Virus record (IMG/VR): IMGVR_UViG_3300040811_000502
Coordinates: 1-21,523 of that record
Origin: a virus
Direction: 5' to 3' (one strand)
DNA length: 21,523 nucleotides
The notes under the pieces are model-generated. The model was not told the origin of the DNA. It was given only the letters and a program-made list of their open reading frames with translations, and made no database searches. Of the stretch, positions 1-6,942 are shown piece by piece. Position numbers and translations under genes: made by a program. Each line of letters starts with the position of its first letter. Position 1 is the first letter of the stretch.

Positions 1-621
1 GGTAATGGTTCTAACGCTACTGTTGGACACGGGTTATCCTCTACACCTGAAATGATTATATTTAAAAACAGAACAAGTTCAGGCAATAGCTGGGTTGTTT
101 ACTCATCTGAATTAGGAGCAACTAAGTATTTGCTTTTGAATTCAACTGTCGCGGCTGGAACTTATAATCACTTCCAAAATACAACGCCGACATCATCTGT
201 TGCTTATATTACGGGTGGCGCAACGGCTGTAAACGCGAATACAAATAACTACATAGCCTACTGCTTCCACTCTGTTGAAGGCTTCTCAAAGTTCGGAAGC
301 TACACCGGAAACGGAAGCACTGACGGTCCTTTTGTTTACACAGGGTTTAGGCCAGCGTTTGTGATGATTAAAGTAGTAAATTTGGATGGAGGACATTGGG
401 TAATCCACGATTCTGGAAGAGATGAATTTAATGAATCTCAAAAATGGTTATTCCCAAGTGGTTCGTCTGCTGAGCAAACAGCCACATATTCTAAGATAGA
501 TTTGTTGGCTAATGGTTTTAAAATTAAATCAGCGCCGCCAGACAACGTAAATTATTCTGGATATAACTTTATTTACATGGCATTTGCAGAGATGCCCTTT
601 AAGTATTCCTTGGGGCGCTGA
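1..621 (+). CDS. Tail fibre/structural protein, DUF7483-like C-terminal part (5' partial)
   Basis: The reading frame is open from the first base, so the N-terminus lies outside the window; the ATG at 52 is internal. The visible 206 residues are a beta-rich module typical of DUF7483-type domains on marine phage tail and fibre proteins. It opens with a GNG...HGL.S.PEMIIFKNR segment, has a central CFHSVEGFSKFGSYTGNG segment, then FRPAFVMIK, and ends in an IYMAFAEMPFKYS-like terminus. The domain is usually C-terminal in a longer virion protein. The protein is probably a tail-tip or fibre component exposed on the particle, but its ligand is unknown. The family call rests on remembered motif similarity, not a search. 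Twenty-five bases separate its stop from the next gene. Confidence 0.7.
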   Translation, partial: GNGSNATVGHGLSSTPEMIIFKNRTSSGNSWVVYSSELGATKYLLLNSTVAAGTYNHFQNTTPTSSVAYITGGATAVNANTNNYIAYCFHSVEGFSKFGSYTGNGSTDGPFVYTGFRPAFVMIKVVNLDGGHWVIHDSGRDEFNESQKWLFPSGSSAEQTATYSKIDLLANGFKIKSAPPDNVNYSGYNFIYMAFAEMPFKYSLGR

Positions 622-646
622 CATGGAGCGTAGAGAAGGAATTACA

Positions 647-1123
647 ATGGGTCAGCCGCCAAAGTATATTGGCTATGAAGACGAGGTGTACAAGGTAACT
701 GGCATCTCAGACGAAACCGAGAAGAACGGCGCATTACTATATGAATGTGAATGTAAGTCATGTGGCGGCACTCACTTGCGTAATGCTAAACACTTAAAGC
801 AGGGCATCCGCTCACAAGAGTGTGACAAATACAGGTCTTGGAATTGGACTGGCCTTGATAGATGGGACGCAATTGTAAGACGTACTTATGGCATAACGCT
901 TGATGACTATAAATCCATGCTAGAAGAACAAGGTGGCGGCTGTGCTATATGCGGCAAAACTGAAGAGCAAGAAGGACGTAGGCTAGCTATTGACCACTGC
1001 CACACTAGCGGGAAAGTTCGCGGTGTATTGTGCGGCAAATGTAATCAGGTATTAGGCATGATGGATGACGACTCAGAGCGTTTAATCAAAGCATCTAAAT
1101 ACTTAAATTCTAACGCGAGGTAA
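647..1123 (+). CDS. Endonuclease VII-like HNH nuclease with N-terminal zinc-ribbon-like domain
   Basis: The protein has 158 residues. The C-terminal half fits the recombination endonuclease VII family: YGITLDDYKSMLEEQGG leads into C99-x2-C102, then D116-H117-C118-H119, then C129-x2-C132-N133. This is the zinc-binding and His-Me-finger catalytic layout of T4 gp49. The N-terminal part carries C34-x-C36-x2-C39 and C59, resembling the small zinc-ribbon-like DNA-binding domains found on phage homing nucleases. The start at 647 was chosen because AAGGA lies 6 bases upstream; in-frame ATGs at 584 and 623 lack such a site and 584 overlaps the previous gene. Known family members cut branched or site-specific double-stranded DNA. 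Its position between fibre genes, away from replication genes, suggests a free-standing homing-type endonuclease rather than the phage's resolvase; that role is inferred. Confidence 0.85.
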   Translation: MGQPPKYIGYEDEVYKVTGISDETEKNGALLYECECKSCGGTHLRNAKHLKQGIRSQECDKYRSWNWTGLDRWDAIVRRTYGITLDDYKSMLEEQGGGCAICGKTEEQEGRRLAIDHCHTSGKVRGVLCGKCNQVLGMMDDDSERLIKASKYLNSNAR

Positions 1124-1128
1124 CTAAA

Positions 1129-1653
1129 ATGGCATGGAAACACAACAACCGCGTTATCCGCGAAGGTCGAAGTTGGACTGATGACAACGGAGTAACGCAC
1201 CCGACTAACTGGGGATCGTGGTCGGAGTCTGAGAAGACTGCGGCTGGTCTCGTGTTTGAGGCTGATCCAGCACCCTTTGACTCACGGTTCTTCTGGGACG
1301 CGAATACACCTAAGGCGCTGGATGACGTTAATGAGGTTGATGAAAACGGTGATCCCGTATTAGACGAGGATGGTAACCAAGTCGTCACCAAGGGTCTGAA
1401 GTCTACCTTCAAGGCGCAGGTCAAGTCGCAGGCTGGAGGATTACTCCAGAACACCGACTGGTACATTGTCCGTAATGCGGAGTCTGGCACTGCTGTACCG
1501 ATTGAAGTAAGCAACTACCGCAGTGCAGTTCGGAATTACTCTGGATTTCTTGAGGGTGAGATTGACGGTGCAGTAGATCACGATGCATTCGTTGCGTTGT
1601 TTGAGTCAACTGAAGATGATATTTCAATCTTTGCTAATTGGCCAAATGAATAA
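1129..1653 (+). CDS. Tail fibre assembly chaperone-like protein (first copy)
   Basis: The 174-residue protein has an N-terminal region starting MAWKHNNRVIREGRSW and rich in Asp and Glu. The C-terminal part (about residues 94-145) reads VKSQAGGLLQNTDWYIVRN...PIEVSNYRSAVRN. This LL..TDW...Y R..(L/V)R pattern is the signature of the phage tail assembly chaperone family (PF16778 type, T4 gp38-like role). Members help fold or trimerise the fibre encoded next door and are usually not abundant in the virion. The gene starts 5 bases after the HNH gene. Its natural partner may be the DUF7483-type protein upstream, with the HNH gene lying between the two. The family call is from motif recognition; the client is inferred. 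Confidence 0.65.
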   Translation: MAWKHNNRVIREGRSWTDDNGVTHPTNWGSWSESEKTAAGLVFEADPAPFDSRFFWDANTPKALDDVNEVDENGDPVLDEDGNQVVTKGLKSTFKAQVKSQAGGLLQNTDWYIVRNAESGTAVPIEVSNYRSAVRNYSGFLEGEIDGAVDHDAFVALFESTEDDISIFANWPNE

Positions 1654-1707
1654 ATAATGGCGATCGCGTTAGTATATTTGATAGGATAAACTAAAAAGGA
1701 AAACTAA

Positions 1708-2133
1708 ATGCCATTTCTCGGAGTAACACCAACTGATAAGTTTGCTTCTCTCGAAAAGCAAACGATTATCGGTAATGGTGGATCAACATACACATTGAAT
1801 AATCCAGTGTCGTCTCCGACGGACATTGCGTTGTTTATCAACAATGTGAGACAGGAACCAACTGTCGCCTATACAATTACTTCAGGAACTACATTATCTC
1901 TAACAGGAAACATCACTTCTGGTGATAATTGTTACTTGGTCTACATAGCAAGAACCTTTCAGTCTCGATCAACTGACGTGACGACAAAGGGTGTATTCTA
2001 TGAAAACAATCAGACGTTATATGAAAATGTCACGATTGATATAAACAAGAGTGCAATGGTAACAGGACCATTAACAATCGCTGATGGAGTGACCTTTACG
2101 ATTCAAACTGGCGCACGGGTGGTTATACTGTAA
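1708..2133 (+). CDS. Short tail fibre-like structural protein
   Basis: The 141-residue protein has two visible parts. Residues 1-88 start MPFLG.TP and contain FINNVRQEP..AYTI.SGTTLSLTG and YLVYIAR; a similar module opens the longer fibre gene at 3590. Residues 98-141 (YENNQTLYENVTI...AMVTGPLTIADGVTFTIQTGARVVIL) form a short beta-solenoid-like tip seen on many marine phage fibre proteins. A site with AAAAGGA lies before the ATG. The stop overlaps the next start in TAATG, so translation is probably coupled. It is probably a small virion protein at the baseplate or a fibre. No enzymatic motif is visible. Confidence 0.65.
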   Translation: MPFLGVTPTDKFASLEKQTIIGNGGSTYTLNNPVSSPTDIALFINNVRQEPTVAYTITSGTTLSLTGNITSGDNCYLVYIARTFQSRSTDVTTKGVFYENNQTLYENVTIDINKSAMVTGPLTIADGVTFTIQTGARVVIL

Positions 2134-2519
2134 TGGGACATTACGCAAAAGTACAAGACGGAACAGTAACTCAGGTAATCGTAGCGCAAGCTGATTTCTT
2201 TGATTCCTTTGTAGATACTAGTCCAGGACAGTGGATCAAAACTTCTTATAATACAAGAGGTGGCGTTCATTATCAACCAAATACAAATACACCATCTGAA
2301 GATCAGAGTAAAGCATTGCGCAAGAACTATGCAGGCATTGGGTTTGCATATGATGCTTCGAGAGATGCATTTATTCCACCACAACCATTTGCTAGTTGGA
2401 CGTTGAACGAGGACAGTTGTCTATGGGAGTCACCTGTTCCATATCCCGATGATGGGAATATGTATCGTTGGGATGAAGATACTACCAACTGGGTATTAAT
2501 CGAGGATGAGACCCCCTAA
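2133..2519 (+). CDS. Conserved marine-phage protein of unknown function, fibre-associated
   Basis: The 128-residue protein begins MGHYAKVQDGTVTQVIVAQ and contains LRKNYAGIGFAYD.SRDAFIPPQPF..W.L, then WESP.PYP and YRWDEDTTNWV. I recognise this as a family recurring in marine T4-like phages, usually among fibre or baseplate genes, with no assigned biochemical role. Aromatic and acidic residues dominate the second half. There is no signal peptide, membrane segment or catalytic motif. It overlaps its neighbours by one base at both ends (TAATG at 2131-2135 and 2517-2521), so it is translated as part of the fibre operon. A virion-decorating or assembly role is inferred from context only. Confidence 0.7.
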   Translation: MGHYAKVQDGTVTQVIVAQADFFDSFVDTSPGQWIKTSYNTRGGVHYQPNTNTPSEDQSKALRKNYAGIGFAYDASRDAFIPPQPFASWTLNEDSCLWESPVPYPDDGNMYRWDEDTTNWVLIEDETP

Positions 2520-3577
2520 TGGCAATTTCTAAGATTCCAAGTAAATCTATTTCAGAGTTTGATAACTTTGTTTTGCCTTCAGGAACAACTGCTGAAAGAC
2601 CTGCTAGTCCTGCGAATGGTTATATTCGTTTTAATACCACTTTAGGTCAAGTTGAGTATTACTCTGCTACAGCAGCTGCGTGGCGTACTACAGATCAAGA
2701 CGTTGTATCCGCGTCTGGTGGTACGGAAACAACAATTACTGTCGGCGGTGTTGATTACAAAGTTCATACATTTACATCGTCAGGGACGTTAACAGTTGCT
2801 AATGGTGGAGAAGTCGAATATCTAATAGTTGCTGGCGGCGGTGCTGGTGGTGCAGATATTGGCGGCGGTGGCGGCGCTGGTGGTTTATTATCTGGAAATA
2901 CTTCTGTCACCAGCACCACTTATTCCATTGTAGTGGGCGCTGGAGCAACTGGACAACAAGCAACCAATGAAGCTGGATCAACTTATGGTCCTAATGGTAG
3001 TGACAGTACTGCGCTAAGTTTGACCGCTGTGAGTGGCGGAGGAGGAGGAGCTGAAAACGACCCTAACTCTAAAATTGGTAAAGACGGTGGATCGGGAGGT
3101 GGCGCTGGATATAGGGATAGTACTGGCGGTTCCGGAACAACTGGACAAGGCAACTCGGGTGGAACATCAAACACCGTATGCGGCGGTGGCGGTGGCGCAG
3201 GTGGCGCTGGCGGAAATGGTTCAGGTGCACAAGGCGGCCATGGTGGAGATGGGGTGCAATCGAGCATTGATGGCACTACTTATTACTATGCTGGTGGAGG
3301 TGGTGGTAATGGATGGACAACGGCTACTTATGGCGGTGATGGTGGATTAGGCGGTGGTGGTGGTTCTGGGGGAGTGAACAATGATTGGCGAAACCCTGGT
3401 TCTGGTGGCGGTAGTGCTAGGAACAGTGGAACCAATGGTAGTAGCGGTAATGGTGGCAACGGCGGCGCAAATACAGGCGGTGGTGGTGGTGGCGCTGCTG
3501 AGGCAAACGATTGGTCAGGTGGTTTTAAAGCTGGTAACGGCGGCTCAGGCATAGTAATCATTAGGTACAGGGTTTAA
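2519..3577 (+). CDS. Glycine-rich tail adhesin-like protein (first)
   Basis: The 352-residue protein has an anchor-like N-terminus (MAISKIPSKSI) and then GTTAERP..P.NGYIRFNTTLGQVEYYS...W, a module common at the head of marine phage fibre proteins. From about residue 100 (VEYLIVAGGGAGG) to the end (GSGIVIIRYRV) the protein is dominated by Gly runs broken by short Asn, Ser or aromatic stretches. This is the organisation of glycine-rich domains that fold as packed polyglycine II helices, as in gp38-type adhesins of some T4-like phages. Receptor binding at a fibre tip is the likely job; the receptor is unknown. Glycine codons here are mostly GGC and GGT, unlike the second glycine-rich gene. Translation is coupled to the upstream gene through TAATG. 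Confidence 0.75.
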   Translation: MAISKIPSKSISEFDNFVLPSGTTAERPASPANGYIRFNTTLGQVEYYSATAAAWRTTDQDVVSASGGTETTITVGGVDYKVHTFTSSGTLTVANGGEVEYLIVAGGGAGGADIGGGGGAGGLLSGNTSVTSTTYSIVVGAGATGQQATNEAGSTYGPNGSDSTALSLTAVSGGGGGAENDPNSKIGKDGGSGGGAGYRDSTGGSGTTGQGNSGGTSNTVCGGGGGAGGAGGNGSGAQGGHGGDGVQSSIDGTTYYYAGGGGGNGWTTATYGGDGGLGGGGGSGGVNNDWRNPGSGGGSARNSGTNGSSGNGGNGGANTGGGGGGAAEANDWSGGFKAGNGGSGIVIIRYRV

Positions 3578-3589
3578 GAGGAAATATAG

Positions 3590-4702
3590 ATGCCATTTAT
3601 AGGTAAACAACCAGCAGTAGGTGCATATTCGTTGATGGATAGTATCACTACGTCCGCAACAGCAACATATGCATTAACTGTCAGCGGCGTTGCTTATTTT
3701 CCAGAGAGTCCAAGACATTTAATCGTCTCTCTGAATGGTGTCATACAAGCACCTGAAGATGCATACACTGTTTCTGGATCAAACATCATATTCGACTCAG
3801 CACTTACAGTAAGTGATGAGATCAATTATATTCTTGCTCTTGGTGATGTGCTGGACATCGGCACTCCAAGTGATGGTACTGTCGGAACAGCGCAGATGAA
3901 TTATCCACTGGATAATTTTAGTTCGACAGGTATTGATGACAACGCCACAAGCACTGCGATCACGATTGATGCTAGTCAGAATGTTGGTGTTGGCACTGCG
4001 AGTCCAGACGGAAAACTAAATGTGTTTTCTGCAAGTGCAGGCAGTGTTAGTGCGGATGCCGACGCTGATGAACTTGTTTTAGAAAACAGCGGCAATGTTG
4101 GTCTTAGTTTATTAACTACTTCAACCGGCGAAAGTGGAATTTATTTTGGTAATCCTGGCACTAATGGACAAAAGGATTTTCACTTAAAGTTTTACCACGA
4201 ATCACACGCAACAACAGCGAACCGTAGAGCCTTTACGTTTAATACAGCTTCCACAGAGCGTATGCGCATCGATGCCAGTGGTCGTGTTACGACACCGTAT
4301 CAGCCAGCGTTTCAAGCGTATGCAAACAGTGGCGGTAACGAATATTTCGCTCTCGGATCAAACCCTAGTTTTAATTTGATAACAACTAACGTCGGCAACC
4401 ACTTTGACGGAACTACATTTACTGCTCCAATAGCTGGTCAGTATCTGTTTTTCTATAGTATCTTGGCAGGTAGCGCAGGGGATTACGGTCTTATCGCGTT
4501 ACATGTCAACGGGAGTTCACCAGCATCTACCCAAAATTGGTCACAGCATCACGTCCACTTCGGCAACGATCAACAGAACAGCTCGCAACAAATACTTACG
4601 TTATCGGCAAACGACCAAGTCAATTTAAAAATTCACCCAAGCTATAACCATTTTTACTGGAACGGTCAGTACAGCAAGTTTGGCGGTTACTTACTAGGAT
4701 AA
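3590..4702 (+). CDS. Tail fibre protein with C-terminal C1q-like head
   Basis: The 370-residue protein has three parts. Residues 1-95 (MPFIGKQPAVGAYSL...LIVSLNGVIQAPEDAYTVSGSN...) form an N-terminal module related to that of the short gene at 1708. The middle contains the phage fibre motif NVGVGTASPDGKLNV and ERMRIDASGRV. The C-terminus from about residue 238 (PAFQAYANSGG) runs through FTAPIAGQYLFFYSI, LHVNG, LSANDQVNL and ends YSKFGGYLLG. This is the C1q/TNF-like jelly-roll pattern used as a trimerising ligand-binding head. An RBS with AGAGGAAA precedes the ATG. The likely role is a trimeric fibre or spike whose C1q head contacts the host surface; the target is not inferable. Confidence 0.8.
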   Translation: MPFIGKQPAVGAYSLMDSITTSATATYALTVSGVAYFPESPRHLIVSLNGVIQAPEDAYTVSGSNIIFDSALTVSDEINYILALGDVLDIGTPSDGTVGTAQMNYPLDNFSSTGIDDNATSTAITIDASQNVGVGTASPDGKLNVFSASAGSVSADADADELVLENSGNVGLSLLTTSTGESGIYFGNPGTNGQKDFHLKFYHESHATTANRRAFTFNTASTERMRIDASGRVTTPYQPAFQAYANSGGNEYFALGSNPSFNLITTNVGNHFDGTTFTAPIAGQYLFFYSILAGSAGDYGLIALHVNGSSPASTQNWSQHHVHFGNDQQNSSQQILTLSANDQVNLKIHPSYNHFYWNGQYSKFGGYLLG

Positions 4703-4706
4703 ACAA

Positions 4707-5183
4707 ATGGCAATTCAGAAAATTACAAGTCGTTTGATGGATAGTGATTTGTCTATTCAAACCCTAACTGTAAACAACACGTTTACGCAGGGAACTACCA
4801 ACTATGTTCAGAACATGTATATCATGCATGGTTCGACGACTAATTCCACCGAAACAGAAATCTTCAGCATCAATAATAATTCTAGAATTCCAGTACCAAC
4901 TGACTCAACGATTTTCTATGAAGCATCAATTGTTGCACGAAGAACAGACGCCACAGGAGAAAGTGGTGCTTGGCACTTGAAAGGTTGCGCAGACAACTTC
5001 TCTGGAACTGTCGCCGATGTTGGTGATGTATATGAAATAGCAGTATCACAGGATGATATTAACTGGGCAGTTGATATCAGAGCCGATGATAGTGATAATA
5101 GTATTGATGTATTCTGTACGGGATCCGCAAACAAAGATGTTAACTGGACAGCAGTTATAAAAACTATTGAGGTACATCAATAA
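4707..5183 (+). CDS. Small fibre/virion structural protein
   Basis: The 158-residue protein starts with an anchor-like segment (MAIQKITSRLMDSDLSIQTLTVNNTF). It continues with the module TIFYEASIVARRTDATGESGAWHLKGCADN, IAVSQDDINWAVDIRAD and NWTAVIKTIEVHQ. This beta-rich domain is recurrent at the C-terminus of phage fibre or tail proteins, where the FYEA.(I/V)VARRTDA segment is the hallmark. No enzymatic motif is seen. It starts 5 bases after the C1q fibre gene, and its stop overlaps the next start (TAATG). It is probably a short fibre tip or partner of the adjacent fibres. The function is inferred from motif and position. Confidence 0.6.
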   Translation: MAIQKITSRLMDSDLSIQTLTVNNTFTQGTTNYVQNMYIMHGSTTNSTETEIFSINNNSRIPVPTDSTIFYEASIVARRTDATGESGAWHLKGCADNFSGTVADVGDVYEIAVSQDDINWAVDIRADDSDNSIDVFCTGSANKDVNWTAVIKTIEVHQ

Positions 5184-6703
5184 TGGCAAGGCGTAGACGA
5201 AGTTTCTTTTTCGATAATATTAATAAAAGATTATTATCGAATACAACAAAGAATACTAAAGAATCTAAAATAGAAGCAGATGCTGGATTAACTGTTGCAG
5301 AAGATATATTAAAAAAGTCTCAAGTAGATAGTGATATCGACGCTAGTCTTGCAAATCTTGTTAACTCTGCTCCTGCTACTCTTGACACACTGAACGAACT
5401 CGCCGCTGCACTTGGTGATGATGCAAACTTTAGCACAACTGTGACTAACTCCATCGCCACCAAATTAGCAAAATCCTCTAATCTATCAGATCTAACTGAT
5501 GCATCGACAGCACGTACTAACTTGGGTTTAGGAACTGCTGCCACGACTGCATCGACTGATTATGCCACTGCAGCGCAAGGTTCAAAAGCAGATACTGCAC
5601 ACGGTTGGGGTAATCACGCGAATGCAGGTTATGGTACATCTAACTTTAGTGGCGCTTATGCTGATCTCAGTGGTAAGCCTACTATCCCAACCAACAATAA
5701 TCAGCTGACGAATGGTGCTGGATACATTACTTCTGCTGATGGGGGTAATGCTGATACTGTGGATGGTGTGCATGCCTCTTCTTTTCTACGTTTAGATGCA
5801 AATGGTACAATTCCAGATGGTGTAAAACACACATATGAATGTTATGGTAATATTGCAACGTCATCTGGTTATCAAAGCTCATTAGAAATTTTCAATAGTG
5901 GTTCTGGAACTGATGCATTTTTGACTTTTCATGTTGGTGGCGATTATGCTGCCTACCTTGGTGTAGATGGTGGTATAAATGATTTGGCGTATGGCGGTTG
6001 GTCCGCTGGAGCCGCTAGTTATCGAGTATATCATGCTGGCAATACGCCAAGTCAAACAGTAACTGTCGCAGGTGTAGGAAGAAGCTCCCACCACACTGGG
6101 CATTTAGTGGGTTCTTACAATAGTGTTGGTGCAAACAGTTACAAGTCAAATCCAATCTATACTATCGGATCAAGTTATAATCCAAGCGATGCTGCTTTGG
6201 GTAATATGTATGGTATTGGATATACGCATACTAATGCTTCTTTTATTAGTTTAAGCGGTGCCAATGGGTGGGGAATGTATGTAGCGTCGGACGGCGATGC
6301 TCGTATTTACCTTTGCGGTGAAAACGGTGCAATCTCTGCTACAGGAAATATTGTTGCTTATGCCTCTGATGGCAGACTAAAAACTAATATAGCTCCTATT
6401 GAAAACGCTATAGATAAAGTTAAAAGGATTAGAGGTGTAACATTTGATTGGGTTGATAATATTACCTCTGAATATGATTTCCATCCATCTTCAATGCATG
6501 AGCACGGTGTAATTGCGCAAGAAATTCAAGAAATTATTCCAGATGCAGTAGTTACTGCTCCGTTTAATGGCAACTACACTATGAAATCAGGAACAGACCA
6601 TAATTTCTTGACAGTTGATAAAGAAAAGTTAATACCCCTATTAATAGAAGCAATCAAAGAGCAACAAGCTCAAATTGAAGAACTCAAAGAGAAATTGAAA
6701 TGA
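5183..6703 (+). CDS. Tail fibre with C-terminal S74 intramolecular chaperone
   Basis: The 506-residue protein has a basic N-terminus (MARRRRSFFF). Residues about 60-115 form a fibre repeat (ATLDTLNELAAALGDDANF, DLTDASTARTNLGLG). Further fibre modules follow (GKPTIPTNNNQLTNGAGYIT; GGNADTVDGVHASSF). The C-terminal part from about residue 393 is a peptidase S74 domain. It contains S395-D-G-R-L-K400-TNI, with Ser and Lys five residues apart as in the endosialidase cleavage dyad. GVIAQEIQEIIPDAV and a terminal helix rich in Leu, Gln and Glu (LIPLLIEAIKEQQAQIEELKEKL) follow. Family members trimerise the fibre and then cut themselves off at the Ser. Here cleavage would release about 112 residues. 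The dyad is intact, so self-processing is expected. Confidence 0.88.
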   Translation: MARRRRSFFFDNINKRLLSNTTKNTKESKIEADAGLTVAEDILKKSQVDSDIDASLANLVNSAPATLDTLNELAAALGDDANFSTTVTNSIATKLAKSSNLSDLTDASTARTNLGLGTAATTASTDYATAAQGSKADTAHGWGNHANAGYGTSNFSGAYADLSGKPTIPTNNNQLTNGAGYITSADGGNADTVDGVHASSFLRLDANGTIPDGVKHTYECYGNIATSSGYQSSLEIFNSGSGTDAFLTFHVGGDYAAYLGVDGGINDLAYGGWSAGAASYRVYHAGNTPSQTVTVAGVGRSSHHTGHLVGSYNSVGANSYKSNPIYTIGSSYNPSDAALGNMYGIGYTHTNASFISLSGANGWGMYVASDGDARIYLCGENGAISATGNIVAYASDGRLKTNIAPIENAIDKVKRIRGVTFDWVDNITSEYDFHPSSMHEHGVIAQEIQEIIPDAVVTAPFNGNYTMKSGTDHNFLTVDKEKLIPLLIEAIKEQQAQIEELKEKLK

Positions 6704-6936
6704 GCGTAACATACACATATAACGCACCAGAAGGTGAAAATACAACTGTAGAGGTAACTTTTACAGATGAAACAATTACACACACTCGCGGCGTAAATGC
6801 AGTATTTACTGATGGAGCATACGATGCGGAAGCTACAGAAATTCGTGTTTCTGAAGTAGCGAGAGGTGTTGAACACAAGATTGCTGTTGGTGCAATTACT
6901 GCTCTGGCAGAAGACCCCGTTGAGACCCTGGAGTAA
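6700..6936 (+). CDS. Small conserved phage protein in fibre operon
   Basis: The 78-residue protein starts at an ATG overlapping the stop of the S74 fibre gene (ATGA). It contains VEVTFTDETITHTRGVNAVF.DGAYD...TEIRVSEVARGVEHKIAVGAI. I recognise this as a small conserved protein of marine T4-like phages found beside fibre genes, with no known function. It is acidic, with no Cys and no membrane segment. The overlap means it is translated with, and probably in proportion to, the fibre. A fibre assembly or connector role is possible but unproven. Confidence 0.6.
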   Translation: MSVTYTYNAPEGENTTVEVTFTDETITHTRGVNAVFTDGAYDAEATEIRVSEVARGVEHKIAVGAITALAEDPVETLE

Positions 6937-6942
6937 TAAACT

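Noticed and set aside
584-646. Longer N-terminus for the endonuclease VII-like gene
   Set aside because: The ATG at 584 lies inside the previous gene and lacks an RBS; the ATG at 647 has AAGGA at good spacing and begins the conserved part.
1649-1656. AATAAATA as a late promoter for the 1708 gene
   Set aside because: It has a first-base mismatch and overlaps the stop codon of the preceding gene; too weak to call.
1660-1667. GCGATCGC, identical to the cyanobacterial HIP1 palindrome
   Set aside because: A single copy in 21.5 kb is compatible with chance and is not evidence for a cyanobacterial host.
2983-3561. Proline-rich open frames on the - strand and a + frame ORF at 3033-3350
   Set aside because: They are the complement or shifted frame of Gly codon runs in the adhesin gene; they have no RBS and low-complexity composition.
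5974-5981. TATAAATG inside the S74 fibre gene, and TATAAATC at 12163-12170
   Set aside because: Each has one mismatch and lies inside a coding sequence with no sensible downstream start.
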